Shown here: piece by piece, positions 19,041 through 27,681 of the stretch
Numbering within the stretch: the stretch's first letter is position 1
Layout of the letters: each line of letters starts with the position of its first letter
Assembly: GCA_028277225.1 (NCBI GenBank)
Contig: JANQHB010000037.1
Span: 1 to 64,000 of the forward strand
Length of the DNA: 64,000 bases
Source: Chlorobium sp.
GTDB lineage: Bacteria > Bacteroidota > Chlorobiia > Chlorobiales > Chlorobiaceae
Reading direction: 5' to 3'
Position numbers and translations under genes: made by a program
The notes under the pieces: generated by a model
The model's input: the letters and a program-made list of their open reading frames with translations, nothing else
Databases searched by the model: none
Told to the model about the DNA's origin: nothing

Positions 19041-19307
19041 TTAACCGTCGGCAAACACGTCACCGGAACCAGTCGCGGGGTGACCACATGACGCCTTATC
19101 ACCTTGCCGACAAACGCCGATACCCTCAGCAAAAACCGTTGAACTGCTTTCAGCCATGACCGGTGCGCCATGCGGGGCCGGGCCATGCCCCTGTACAGCA
19201 CATCCAAGGACAACAGCGTTCGCATTGTTAATAAAAACACTCGGGGCTAGTGCTTCGATAATAGTTCCTCCTGCTGTGTCTACTCCAACCCTCGATACGC
19301 CAGGCAT
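19041..19307 (-). CDS. PAAR-domain spike tip protein
   Basis: 88 residues: VSRVGVDTAGGTI, HGPAPHGAPVM, VCRQGDKASCGHPATGSGDV; the His/Cys pattern fits a zinc-bound PAAR cone that caps the membrane-piercing spike. It directly follows the V spike gene (stop and start share one base at 19307). Confidence 0.85.
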   Translation of the reverse strand: MPGVSRVGVDTAGGTIIEALAPSVFINNANAVVLGCAVQGHGPAPHGAPVMAESSSTVFAEGIGVCRQGDKASCGHPATGSGDVFADG

Positions 19308-19747
19308 CAGTTCATATCAATGCGCGGGGCCGTCATCTGAATGTGTGTCCCGCTGGTTATTGTTATATCTCCGCCTGCCTCAACATTGATTGTACCGGTG
19401 GCCGTCGCCTCAATATCTCCCTGCACGGTTGCCGTCAGCTTGTGCTCTGACCGGTCGTACTCGATAGCTGTACCGTCATCGAAGACGACGTGATATTTAT
19501 CCTGGCTGTTTACCGGTGGTATATCGGCATCGCTATATATGGCTCCGATCACTACCCCGAACTCGTCGTGTTCATCCATCAAGCAGACAACATGTTCTTG
19601 AATGTCCGGCATCCAGTATACCTTATCCTTCAGTGTTTTTTTCTGCATGACAGGCAACCAGTATGAAACAATTCCGTCACGGTCAGGAAATTTTACCCGA
19701 ACCCTACACTGTTTCGCATCGGTCGCGATAACGAGCCCTATCTTCAT
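19307..19747 (-). CDS. Baseplate assembly/spike protein V
   Basis: 146 residues with an OB-fold start (GLVIATDAKQCRVRVKFPDR) and a C-terminal beta-helical needle (VQGDIEATATGTINVEAGGD, ITITSGTHIQMTAPRIDMN) of the gpV family. Short compared with P2 gpV (about 211 aa), but both halves are recognisable. Confidence 0.87.
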   Translation of the reverse strand: MKIGLVIATDAKQCRVRVKFPDRDGIVSYWLPVMQKKTLKDKVYWMPDIQEHVVCLMDEHDEFGVVIGAIYSDADIPPVNSQDKYHVVFDDGTAIEYDRSEHKLTATVQGDIEATATGTINVEAGGDITITSGTHIQMTAPRIDMN

Positions 19748-20769
19748 GCTTGCAGATTCTTGTTATTTGCGGTTGTTGTTTGTATATCGATGTCGGTTGT
19801 ATACCCACCGCCTCGTGTCATCGAGTGCCGCGCCTTGACAACCTGATACGTACCGTCAAGCACACCGAAACCAACCATCACGATATTACCACCAGCAGCC
19901 AAATGTGGAATTCCCGGCATAGAAACTGATCCTTCAACCTGCGATCCGTTCCTGTTTCTCAATGCCGCTTTCGCTTTAACGATTGCATCCGCTTTGCTCT
20001 CGCATCTGTCATAAAGCTTCAAAGTGTCACCCGTAGTCACACCTTCGGCTTGTTGTATGTGGGTAATAACTTTTTTCGTTTGCGGATCATGATACTGAAC
20101 CTCACATGCTTTGTAAATGAGATCCGTTTTTGACCGGAACCAGTAAGATGACGTCGACAAGCGCTTGATTGTCATCATGATACCGGCGATATCGAGCAGG
20201 AATATATCATGCCAAACAAGCTGCTCGTCTTTGACGGTGAAAATCACTCCTTCAGCCTCACCCAATCGACGGAGAAACGTCAAATCACGCTCATTCCTTT
20301 GTGTGATTCTCTTCGGTCTTCGCTTCGCTTTTTCTTCAGATACTTTCCCGGTCAAAGTCAGTCCGTGTTTTCCGGCAATTTCTTCTGCAATTTCCTGTAG
20401 CGTCTTGTTTTCATAAGCAGCCGTGTTCTGAGTACGCAATGCTTCTTTCACACCGGCAGACAAAGCCCGGAGATTTACTGTGTCCGGTGGACCGCTGAGT
20501 TCGACTTCATCGACCTGGAAGACTCCACAGTTTACAAGCGCCTCGGTTTTGTAGCCGATAGCCAATCTCACTTTATCACCCTTCTGAGGCCACCAACCGT
20601 TTTTCCATTGGTGGTTCCGATCTTCCAGACTTATGTCCAGATTATCGGCCTCGCCTTTCAGGATATCGCTATACGTAATATTCAGGATATAAGGAGAGAC
20701 ATCTTTCGTTATATCCTTGCCCTCGTACTCGAGTACCCAGCCCGGTTGCCTTACGATTACCTTTTCCAT
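19744..20769 (-). CDS. Phage late control D / tail hub protein
   Basis: 341 residues of the gpD (gp27-like hub) family. SDILKGEADNLDISLEDRNH and WPQKGDKVRLAIGY are typical of the first hub domain; FLRRLGEAEGVIFTVKDEQL of the second. Overlaps V by 4 bp and X by 13 bp. Confidence 0.9.
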   Translation of the reverse strand: MEKVIVRQPGWVLEYEGKDITKDVSPYILNITYSDILKGEADNLDISLEDRNHQWKNGWWPQKGDKVRLAIGYKTEALVNCGVFQVDEVELSGPPDTVNLRALSAGVKEALRTQNTAAYENKTLQEIAEEIAGKHGLTLTGKVSEEKAKRRPKRITQRNERDLTFLRRLGEAEGVIFTVKDEQLVWHDIFLLDIAGIMMTIKRLSTSSYWFRSKTDLIYKACEVQYHDPQTKKVITHIQQAEGVTTGDTLKLYDRCESKADAIVKAKAALRNRNGSQVEGSVSMPGIPHLAAGGNIVMVGFGVLDGTYQVVKARHSMTRGGGYTTDIDIQTTTANNKNLQA

Positions 20770-20972
20770 GGCGGCAGGCTTTCCGTTGCTTCGTTTTCAG
20801 CTTTTTGTTGTACCGGGATAAGCAGCTTTATTCCGGAAGGTAAAACCGCATCCATCGTTACATCCGGGTTGGCAACAATGATATTTTCATATGCTGTCGG
20901 ATCGCCGTAATACTCCCATGCAAGCAAATCCCAGCGGTCACCATCTTTCGTGATGTGCTCAATGACTTTCAT
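20757..20972 (-). CDS. Tail protein X (LysM-like)
   Basis: 71 residues with the LysM-like GDRWDLLAWEYYGDPTAYEN motif typical of gpX, followed by the expected PDVTMDAVLPSGIKLLIP ending. In P2-type tails X sits between U and D, as here. Confidence 0.9.
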   Translation of the reverse strand: MKVIEHITKDGDRWDLLAWEYYGDPTAYENIIVANPDVTMDAVLPSGIKLLIPVQQKAENEATESLPPWKR

Positions 20973-21502
20973 TGCCTCACGATTGATTTTTTATCGACTG
21001 CATAAAAATCACCGGTGTGCGTTTTAACCGGTATCACCACTATTTTCGAGTTCGGCTTTTGCTGATTTGCTCCGCTTACGGCTTTCGCTTCGCTCTTTTT
21101 TTGTGCCATCCTTCTTTCAAGCGGATCGGGCTCGGCCCATTCGTTCAACGTCACCTTACAGTATATCGCCTTCAAGGTTCCGTCTTCTGCTGTTACCGCT
21201 GTTGTTCTTTTCAGCCCGGAGATAACAAACTTACCCACCACCTGTCCGTTACCCATCGTGACGGGAAACGCCTTATGAGCGTTTATCATGTCAACAAGTT
21301 TTGTCCATGCTGCGTGCGGATCGGTGACGCTGACATGAAAGGAAAAATTTAGATCAAGCTTATCAAGCCCCTGCCCCATATACTGCAGGAGGGGCTTTCC
21401 TTCCGTGACATGCATTTCTGCATAGTCCGCTTTTTTCTCGATCTCATATGTGGTAGGACTTTCAAGGCGTGCATAACCAACATCACCGAGCATTATATAC
21501 AT
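20969..21502 (-). CDS. Tail protein U
   Basis: 177 residues of the P2 gpU family: MLGDVGYARLESPT start, then KADYAEMHVTEGKPLLQYMG. It completes the tail tube end. About 40 extra residues at the C-terminus (Lys/Gln-rich linker) compared with compact members. Stop overlaps X by 4 bp. Confidence 0.87.
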   Translation of the reverse strand: MYIMLGDVGYARLESPTTYEIEKKADYAEMHVTEGKPLLQYMGQGLDKLDLNFSFHVSVTDPHAAWTKLVDMINAHKAFPVTMGNGQVVGKFVISGLKRTTAVTAEDGTLKAIYCKVTLNEWAEPDPLERRMAQKKSEAKAVSGANQQKPNSKIVVIPVKTHTGDFYAVDKKSIVRQ

Positions 21503-23514
21503 CAGTAAGCCCTCCGCTGCTTCTGCTGCATCATCTGATCGAACATCCGCTCAAAATTCACTTGTGATTTAGCAAGAGCTTGATCGACTTGCTGTCTGAC
21601 GTCTGCCGGAGTCCCTGGGGCAAGATTGATTACTGGTGCGTAGTTGATTGTTGCTCCTGCTTCGCCACCTACCGCCACGCCGCCTGGAACAGTTGCAACG
21701 GCCATCATAGTTGCTGCCGTTGCATGACGCATGGCTTTAACCATGGGGTCGGGCCTTATCGTATCGGCGATTGTTTCAACAATCCGGATACGGTTGATGT
21801 CTCGAAGCGGTCCTTCTTTCGCGGGACTGAAAGGCAAATGGTTTCGGATTCGCTTAACAATACCTTGTATCGCCTCAACCGGCTTCATTGCCAGGCTTTT
21901 GATTCCGTCCCAAAGCGACTTTATCAAATTAGCGCCCGCCTCGCGCATCTTGCCGGCAAGGGCAACGACCGATGCCCATATCCGTTTGAAAAAAGCAGTA
22001 ATCGGCCCCCAATTCTTATAGATCAGAAACGCCGCGGTAGCAATTCCGGTAATTGCGGCAATCGCAATCCCGATAGGATTTGTAAACATAAATAGCGAAA
22101 CAGCCCGCAGCGCAATTAAAACTCCTTTAATGCCAAATGCCGTTGCCCCGAAAATTTTCGTCATTGCCGCCATTCCGGTAAGAAACGGGCCTGTCGCTGC
22201 ACCGATTGCGGCAATCGTCATCAGTAATCCGCCGCCTACCAACGTCAGGGCTGTAACTGCTACAAGAGTGCCAGTAAGATATTTATTGCTGCGAGCAAAA
22301 TCGGCAAAACGTGACGTTATACCGCCAAAAACCTCAAGAACATTGTGTATCGCAGGAAATAAAACTGTGCCTATATTCACAGCAACTTCACTTATTCGGT
22401 TTTTCACAATACCCCACTGAGCACCAAGCGTTTTCAATCTTGCTTCATGCTCACGAGACATGCTGCCAACAGCATCAGCACTTTTTGCAAGCTCTATCTG
22501 ACGACGATACTCTTTTACGCCCGCCGAGAGTTTCGCAATATCATCGCCAAACTCTTTTCCAAATAACTGTGTAGCAACGGTTAGACGTTTTTCTTCCGGA
22601 AGAGTCTTTATCAGATCGAGGACTTTCAAAATTGTCCCGGTGGCATCTCTTGTCATATCATCCTGAACGTTTCTTGCTGTAAGCCCTATTTCAGCAAGAC
22701 CCGCTTGAAACCGCTTCGGCTGCATAGTTGCAATCGACAATTCTCGCATCACAGCATTTGCTGCAGTCGAAGCAACCTGAGCAGTGCTGCCAAGCGTCAG
22801 GAACGTTGATGCAAGAGCAGCGGCCTCATCTTTTGGCATTTTAACGAATGCAGCAGTACCGCCAATCCTCTTCATAACCTCGATAATATCACCACCTTTC
22901 GAAATGGCATTATCGTCAAGGTAGTTTATCACATCTGCCAGCTTACCTATCTCCGGGATCGGTATATTGAAAAGTTTTGCGATTTTGCCCATCTGATCGG
23001 CAAGTTCATCACCTGGTAAGTCAAAAGCCGAAGACATCATTGCTGTTGTGTGGACAAATTTTGTCAACTCATCACGAGCGATCCCCATACGAGCAGCAGA
23101 GGCCACCATTTCGGCTATTTGTTCTGTTGGAATGGGAAGTTCTCTCCCAAGCAACTGAACTTCCCTATACATCTTGTGATATATGGAAGTCAAATTTCCA
23201 CTCTTGTCACGAGCACCTTCAACCTGCTTTGCAACACCAAGCATAGCGGTCTCAAAATCCGTAGCACCTTTAACAGCAAGCCCGAGCCCTGCAGCACCAA
23301 CCGTGCCGATAGCCGCAAGAGGCTTACCAACACCATCAAGCCGCTTGGCTTGCCGTGCAAACTTATCGACTTCGTTTCTTAAACGGGTGAACTTACGGGA
23401 AACCTTATCGGTGGCTTCACCGACATTACTGACCGAATTGACAACCTTTTTTATAGGACCGCTGATCCTGTCCACAAGGGACATGATCATGCTTATGTTC
23501 ATATTTTCGGTCAT
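21502..23514 (-). CDS. Tail tape measure protein
   Basis: 670 residues. N-terminal coiled region (VSNVGEATDKVSRKFTRLRN), a TP901-type core (KGATDFETAMLGVAKQVEGA, RMGIARDELTKFVHTTAMMS), hydrophobic segments at about 390-480 and a helical C-terminus. It sets tail length and is expelled on infection. It follows the frameshifted tail assembly chaperone gene, the order seen in nearly all long-tailed phages. Confidence 0.92.
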   Translation of the reverse strand: MTENMNISMIMSLVDRISGPIKKVVNSVSNVGEATDKVSRKFTRLRNEVDKFARQAKRLDGVGKPLAAIGTVGAAGLGLAVKGATDFETAMLGVAKQVEGARDKSGNLTSIYHKMYREVQLLGRELPIPTEQIAEMVASAARMGIARDELTKFVHTTAMMSSAFDLPGDELADQMGKIAKLFNIPIPEIGKLADVINYLDDNAISKGGDIIEVMKRIGGTAAFVKMPKDEAAALASTFLTLGSTAQVASTAANAVMRELSIATMQPKRFQAGLAEIGLTARNVQDDMTRDATGTILKVLDLIKTLPEEKRLTVATQLFGKEFGDDIAKLSAGVKEYRRQIELAKSADAVGSMSREHEARLKTLGAQWGIVKNRISEVAVNIGTVLFPAIHNVLEVFGGITSRFADFARSNKYLTGTLVAVTALTLVGGGLLMTIAAIGAATGPFLTGMAAMTKIFGATAFGIKGVLIALRAVSLFMFTNPIGIAIAAITGIATAAFLIYKNWGPITAFFKRIWASVVALAGKMREAGANLIKSLWDGIKSLAMKPVEAIQGIVKRIRNHLPFSPAKEGPLRDINRIRIVETIADTIRPDPMVKAMRHATAATMMAVATVPGGVAVGGEAGATINYAPVINLAPGTPADVRQQVDQALAKSQVNFERMFDQMMQQKQRRAY

Positions 23515-23532
23515 GGAGATAATAGATGTGAT

Positions 23533-23690
23533 TTACTGCGATTGTGAATAATCTGCTTCACGTTGTAGGGATTCGAGCAGGGTCTCAAGCCAAAAGAGGC
23601 ACTCGCTGGGCAGCATAGCTTTTACCTCAGTGAGTGACATACCGCCATGACGAGTTAAAGCTATTGCTACTGGCCCCCAGCCCCCTCCTG
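23533..23690 (-). CDS. Frameshift extension of the tail assembly chaperone (-1 frame)
   Basis: In the -1 frame relative to the chaperone gene, an open frame crosses that gene's end and continues to a stop at 23533-23535, reading GPVAIALTRHGGMSLTEVKA, then ECLFWLETLLESLQREADYS. It fills the gap before the tape measure gene. The G-rich run at about 23674-23685 is the probable slip site. A free-standing start at ATG 23640 (35 aa) is possible but has no ribosome site. P2 gpE+E' and lambda gpG-T use the same arrangement. Confidence 0.7.
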
Positions 23691-23948
23691 AGCAGGGGCC
23701 ACAGAGTTTCCCAAGATCGCCATGTCATCAGCAGACATTTTATGCAATTCTTCTGGCGGCAATGCCCTGAACTCATCATCTCCAGGCATTTTGAACATAC
23801 ATGTCTGTGAAAGAAGAGCGGTGACAAAAGCAATGCCCTCAGCCTTACCAGCCATACGCTCAGCCTGTATCATATCACCAATGGATGCTTCTGTGGCCTT
23901 CACCTCTTCAAACTTTAGAAACTTTTTTTCACCCTTTGTAATTTTCAT
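23667..23948 (-). CDS. Tail assembly chaperone, short form (gpE/Mu gp41-like)
   Basis: 93 residues. KGEKKFLKFEEVKATEASIG and RALPPEELHKMSADDMAILG are typical of the tail assembly chaperone family that wraps the tape measure. It ends in a Gly/Ala-rich tail encoded by G runs, where ribosomes may slip into the -1 frame. Located between the tube gene and tape measure gene. Confidence 0.82.
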   Translation of the reverse strand: MKITKGEKKFLKFEEVKATEASIGDMIQAERMAGKAEGIAFVTALLSQTCMFKMPGDDEFRALPPEELHKMSADDMAILGNSVAPAQEGAGGQ

Positions 23949-23951
23949 CCG

Positions 23952-24476
23952 TCATCCTCCGATTATCGTTTTGTAATGCTTGAGGAGATCGACCTCCCCG
24001 GTTTTGTATATGTTTGCCAAAACGTCTACCTCAAGTATCACCTTCCCGTCAATCTCCATCTTGCAGTATGTGACACTCATAGCCGTCTCTGCATCGACAT
24101 TATCGCTCTGCTTAAACCCTCCCATCGGGAATTTTTTGAACGAACCTGTCAGAAAAACAACAACAGGCACTTCATCCGTACGTCCGCTATTACCGTAAGT
24201 TTCAAGCGATCCACGAAGCTGGACTTCTGCAGCATTGAACGGGTTGGCGACCTTTGTCAGAACATCGGAGTAAAGTGAGTTCCACTTGAAAGTGGCCTCC
24301 ATTTTATCTATGCCTGATGGAAACTCAAGCTTCCCCTGCATCCCAAGAGATTTATGCTCCGACATGATTACGTTTACTTCGGGCAGCTTGCACTCGTCAA
24401 CTTTCCCGAGTAAGCTGTTTCCATCGATGTATACGTTAGCGTTGGTCAGACGTTTGACTTCAATACCTTGTGCCAT
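23952..24476 (-). CDS. Major tail tube protein (FII-like)
   Basis: 174 residues of the P2 FII family: IEVKRLTNANVYIDGNSLLG near the N-terminus and GFKQSDNVDAETAMSVTYCK in the second half. Polymerises into the inner tube; directly downstream of the sheath gene as in P2. Confidence 0.9.
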   Translation of the reverse strand: MAQGIEVKRLTNANVYIDGNSLLGKVDECKLPEVNVIMSEHKSLGMQGKLEFPSGIDKMEATFKWNSLYSDVLTKVANPFNAAEVQLRGSLETYGNSGRTDEVPVVVFLTGSFKKFPMGGFKQSDNVDAETAMSVTYCKMEIDGKVILEVDVLANIYKTGEVDLLKHYKTIIGG

Positions 24477-24490
24477 TAATCAAGCCTCCT

Positions 24491-25939
24491 TTATTGTAGT
24501 AGAGCTTTCAGCAGCTCGATGTTGATATAAGATTCAAACGTGATCCTCTCCGCTGGCGTAGGCGGCATAAACTCAAGATCAAACGTCAAGTGCCCAGCGG
24601 CAAGCTCGGTTTCAGGATTCTTCGCCGGATCATAGACACATACGCCCTCGAGCAGGGCTCCGCGCTGTATCAACGTGCGTATAAACCCGTTCACACTTTC
24701 CCTGATGCTGTCAATAAGCGCTTGGTTAATTGGCCTGTCGAGGAACTGCAGCATCGAATACTCAAGTGACTCATGCAGAATGTCCGCCGTCCTCTGAACA
24801 TTGATAAAGTTTTCAGGTGCGGTATTGGTCGGAAATGCCGCTGATCTGTTCCCCCAGCTACGAATTCCCGATCCGAACGAGTTGAAAAGCGTCACTATAC
24901 CAACCTCATTCAGAGCATTGGCTTCAGTAGTGCTGTCGTTGATCAGGGCTGTGATAGGCGTTTCCATACCGACAATGCCTTTTATCTCCGTATTCGACGG
25001 ACTCCACCAGTACCCTTTTTCGACATCTTTGGCGGCAATAACACCGGCAAGACGCTGCGATAGCGGTTCGAGGATCTCCGTATTCGTTGCTGTATCGTAC
25101 CGTTTGACATGCGGGTAACAAAGTATGGCCCGCTTGTTCGACGTATTGAAGTTTATCGATCCAGAAGGCCCACGTCCAGTGATAGCCTCAGAAACGGTTG
25201 TGCCGACAGGGGCATCAATCAACGCCATGGCGCGAAGTTTGTCGGCAACGGCAAGCATCTCCACAGCAACGGAATTTTGTGTGCAGAAGCCGGGGGCGAT
25301 GATCATTTTTGCAACATACCCGAACAGGTTGTAGGTATCGATAAGCGATTGCAACCCCGAGCGATTCCCGTCTACATCAACGTCGCCGATAATATCAGCA
25401 GCTAATACCGTTGACGGATCAAGCCATGAATAATCAACCTTTACTGTTGCTGCCGACGCAATCGCTCCTGTTGTGATCCTGGCGATTTTTCCGTTTGCTT
25501 CATCAATGATGTAATCGGTATCTGCAACATAGGTTGTATCACCGGCTTCATTTTTCACCACGACACTCGACACCTGCGAATGGTCAAGAGTCAGGGTTTC
25601 ATCAGCAGGAAAGGTCTTGCTTTCTGAAGTAACGGCAGTCACATTGCTTGCAGGATCAATAGTGTTGACCACGATACAGATAGGGCCATTGCCTTGATCG
25701 AATATGGCATCAAGAGCTGCCGGAATGGTGAAACCTGTTCGGTTTTTCCCGAAATACCTTGCAGCATCAACCGGGTTTCTGACAACGACCGGCTTGTTCA
25801 AACTCCGGTCTATGCTGACAACATCCAGCATCGGAGCGGTTCCCACAAGGCCGATTACAGCAGTTTTAACGCCAGTGATAGGGCGCGGGCCTTTTTCAAT
25901 GATTATGGTTTCGACACCATGTAAATAATTCGCCGGCAT
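24491..25939 (-). CDS. Tail sheath protein (FI-like)
   Basis: 482 residues. N-terminus YLHGVETIIIEKGPRPITGV and a C-terminal NVQRTADILHESLEYSMLQF, FLDRPINQALIDSIRESVNG identify the contractile tail sheath family. Length fits. The insertion around residues 95-200 (LDHSQVSSVVVKNEAGDTTY) corresponds to an exposed domain variable among sheath proteins. Confidence 0.93.
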   Translation of the reverse strand: MPANYLHGVETIIIEKGPRPITGVKTAVIGLVGTAPMLDVVSIDRSLNKPVVVRNPVDAARYFGKNRTGFTIPAALDAIFDQGNGPICIVVNTIDPASNVTAVTSESKTFPADETLTLDHSQVSSVVVKNEAGDTTYVADTDYIIDEANGKIARITTGAIASAATVKVDYSWLDPSTVLAADIIGDVDVDGNRSGLQSLIDTYNLFGYVAKMIIAPGFCTQNSVAVEMLAVADKLRAMALIDAPVGTTVSEAITGRGPSGSINFNTSNKRAILCYPHVKRYDTATNTEILEPLSQRLAGVIAAKDVEKGYWWSPSNTEIKGIVGMETPITALINDSTTEANALNEVGIVTLFNSFGSGIRSWGNRSAAFPTNTAPENFINVQRTADILHESLEYSMLQFLDRPINQALIDSIRESVNGFIRTLIQRGALLEGVCVYDPAKNPETELAAGHLTFDLEFMPPTPAERITFESYINIELLKALLQ

Positions 25940-26127
25940 TATTTTCTCCGTTTTGTTTCTCTTGAAGACATTTTCACTTCCTGCAACCAGCCTTTCCTGA
26001 TAAGGCGCTTCGTGTACTCGTTATCAGGTGGCATTGACACTACTCCGCCGGGAATAAGCATAACGTCGCCAAACTTTTTTGAGCTTATGCCTGACAATGG
26101 CCCGCTGTACTTATAGTCTTTCCTCAT
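25939..26127 (-). CDS. Small basic phage protein of unknown function
   Basis: 62 residues, lysine/arginine-rich, overlapping the sheath start by one base and the next upstream gene by 4 bp, so it is embedded in the tail operon and almost certainly translated. The FGDVMLIPGGVVSMPPDNEY segment resembles small proteins between sheath and tail completion genes in other phages. Not identified. Confidence 0.6.
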   Translation of the reverse strand: MRKDYKYSGPLSGISSKKFGDVMLIPGGVVSMPPDNEYTKRLIRKGWLQEVKMSSRETKRRK

Positions 26128-26621
26128 TCTTCCACCAGTGTTGTGTTGTTGTGATTATCAGCAAAAGTCATTCTCGTAACCAATGGGAATACGTCTTCTT
26201 CAGTGAAGTTCAGATATGCTTCCTGCTCCCATTCGATAACCCACACGAGATAACCGTCCAGATCAGGCTTAAAAGCATCTTCACCGGCATGTTTCAGGTT
26301 TATCGGCCCGACATTGGCGGTCTGAGGCGTCCAATCACGTAAAGCACACCATGCGATTGCCGTAAACTCCTTTAAATCAACCCAACCGTTCTGGATGTTC
26401 GGGTCAACAACAAGACGCGCCTCGAAATTCAGATAGACTCGGCTGCGATCGCGGGCATTGCCAAAATCAGAAAACGGATCAATGTCGACCATCTCGATCA
26501 AGCAACCCGGAAGAGGTATGGTCCTGCGTGTTTTGATGGCAGGTGTAAAAGCCTCTACTGTAACTCCGGGAAGTTTTTCAGTCAAGTAATCGATTATTTC
26601 CGTGTGCAGTTCGGAAAGCAT
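26124..26621 (-). CDS. Phage tail terminator-like / gp37-type protein
   Basis: 165 residues. ELHTEIIDYLTEKLPGVTVE at the start and DPFSDFGNARDRSRVYLNFE in the middle fit the gp37-like proteins located between minor tail protein Z and the sheath in Mu- and P2-related prophages. Overlaps both neighbours slightly. Confidence 0.6.
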   Translation of the reverse strand: MLSELHTEIIDYLTEKLPGVTVEAFTPAIKTRRTIPLPGCLIEMVDIDPFSDFGNARDRSRVYLNFEARLVVDPNIQNGWVDLKEFTAIAWCALRDWTPQTANVGPINLKHAGEDAFKPDLDGYLVWVIEWEQEAYLNFTEEDVFPLVTRMTFADNHNNTTLVEE

Positions 26622-27172
26622 TACAGCGTCCCTTTCTCTTTGTGCGTTTCGTACCTGAGCTCCCGTATTGCCAATTCCCGCAGCCTTGCCGGAATCAAAG
26701 GCTCTATTTTTTCCATTGCCTTGTTTGCTGCCTCATCGATTTCAACTTTTGAGCGCATAATCGGGAGTCGTTTTTTCGTCGTTCTCTGATAGAGTTTTCC
26801 GGAATACTTCGAGTTTTTGGATGGTATAAACGCGGTCGGAAACTTCCACTTTTTCACCCTATAGCCTTTTGACATCTTAATCGGCCTGGCTATCTGGTCG
26901 GCTTTAAGCGGGTCGATACCAAACCAGACCTTTGCCGCCTTACCGCCTGTAACGCCTTCCCGCCAGTTTTTATTGTACAACCTGACGCGATGGACAATGA
27001 TTTTCCGCTTGATACCGATATCCTTTACCTCGCGCAAGAGATGGGTTCTCACCCACATGGCTGTTTTTCGTACAGCTCTTTTCAGTGCACGATCAATTGC
27101 TGATGGTGTCAGCAGCTCAGAAAATTCAAAGAACTCTTTATCGTCAAAATCAATCTTAACTGGATTCATCAA
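26621..27172 (-). CDS. Tail completion / minor tail protein Z-like
   Basis: 183 residues, strongly basic. KRAVRKTAMWVRTHLLREV and KWKFPTAFIPSKNSKYSGKL with the following RTTKKRLPI are characteristic of the GPZ minor tail family, which helps join head and tail. Confidence 0.75.
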   Translation of the reverse strand: MMNPVKIDFDDKEFFEFSELLTPSAIDRALKRAVRKTAMWVRTHLLREVKDIGIKRKIIVHRVRLYNKNWREGVTGGKAAKVWFGIDPLKADQIARPIKMSKGYRVKKWKFPTAFIPSKNSKYSGKLYQRTTKKRLPIMRSKVEIDEAANKAMEKIEPLIPARLRELAIRELRYETHKEKGTL

Positions 27173-27461
27173 GTCTTAGCTGAAGCGTTGTCATACCGGT
27201 TCCTTCAGGGTACATGTTGACAACCGAATACGTCTTCTCGTAAGCAACAAGTACAGAACCTATTGCAGCAGAAGCCGCCTGCTCGTCAGACAGACGGAAA
27301 GTGTGCCCCTGCAATCCCGTCGCACCCCCTGAAAGTCCGGATGACTCAATAGGGACAGCAAGTTCACCATGCACCTCAACACCGTCAAGAACAGCATCGT
27401 CTCCGGCACGGGCAATAATCTGCTGGTCAGCCTTAGTAAAAATATCCCTGAATTGCCGCAT
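27156..27461 (-). CDS. Head-tail attachment protein (lambda FII-like)
   Basis: 101 residues. The small protein lies between the capsid-proximal gene and protein Z, the position of head-tail connectors, and its sequence (MRQFRDIFTKADQQIIARA, LRLDE end) fits the small FII/Gifsy-2-type attachment family. Confidence 0.6.
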   Translation of the reverse strand: MRQFRDIFTKADQQIIARAGDDAVLDGVEVHGELAVPIESSGLSGGATGLQGHTFRLSDEQAASAAIGSVLVAYEKTYSVVNMYPEGTGMTTLQLRLDESS

Positions 27462-27670
27462 TACTTCTTACCTCGTTTGGGCTTTCCTGTGCGACCTTGC
27501 TTTACAGCGACTTTCGTTTTCTGAGAGGACACTTGCGCCTGGGTTCTTGCTGCCTCGGCATATCGTTTTTCAGCATCAACTGCCGCGTCGCTTAACTTTT
27601 TCCGCTTTTCAGCTTTCAGTGCTTCTTCTGCGGCCCGCTTCCGAGCCGCATTAAAAAATGCAAGTCCCAT
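27461..27670 (-). CDS. Small Ala/Lys-rich helical phage protein
   Basis: 69 residues, predicted mostly alpha-helical with many Ala/Glu/Lys residues and a basic C-terminus (GRTGKPKRGKK). It sits between the capsid and attachment genes; perhaps a DNA-packaging accessory like lambda FI, which occupies this position. Not identified by sequence. Confidence 0.5.
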   Translation of the reverse strand: MGLAFFNAARKRAAEEALKAEKRKKLSDAAVDAEKRYAEAARTQAQVSSQKTKVAVKQGRTGKPKRGKK

Positions 27671-27681
27671 AACAGGCCTCC

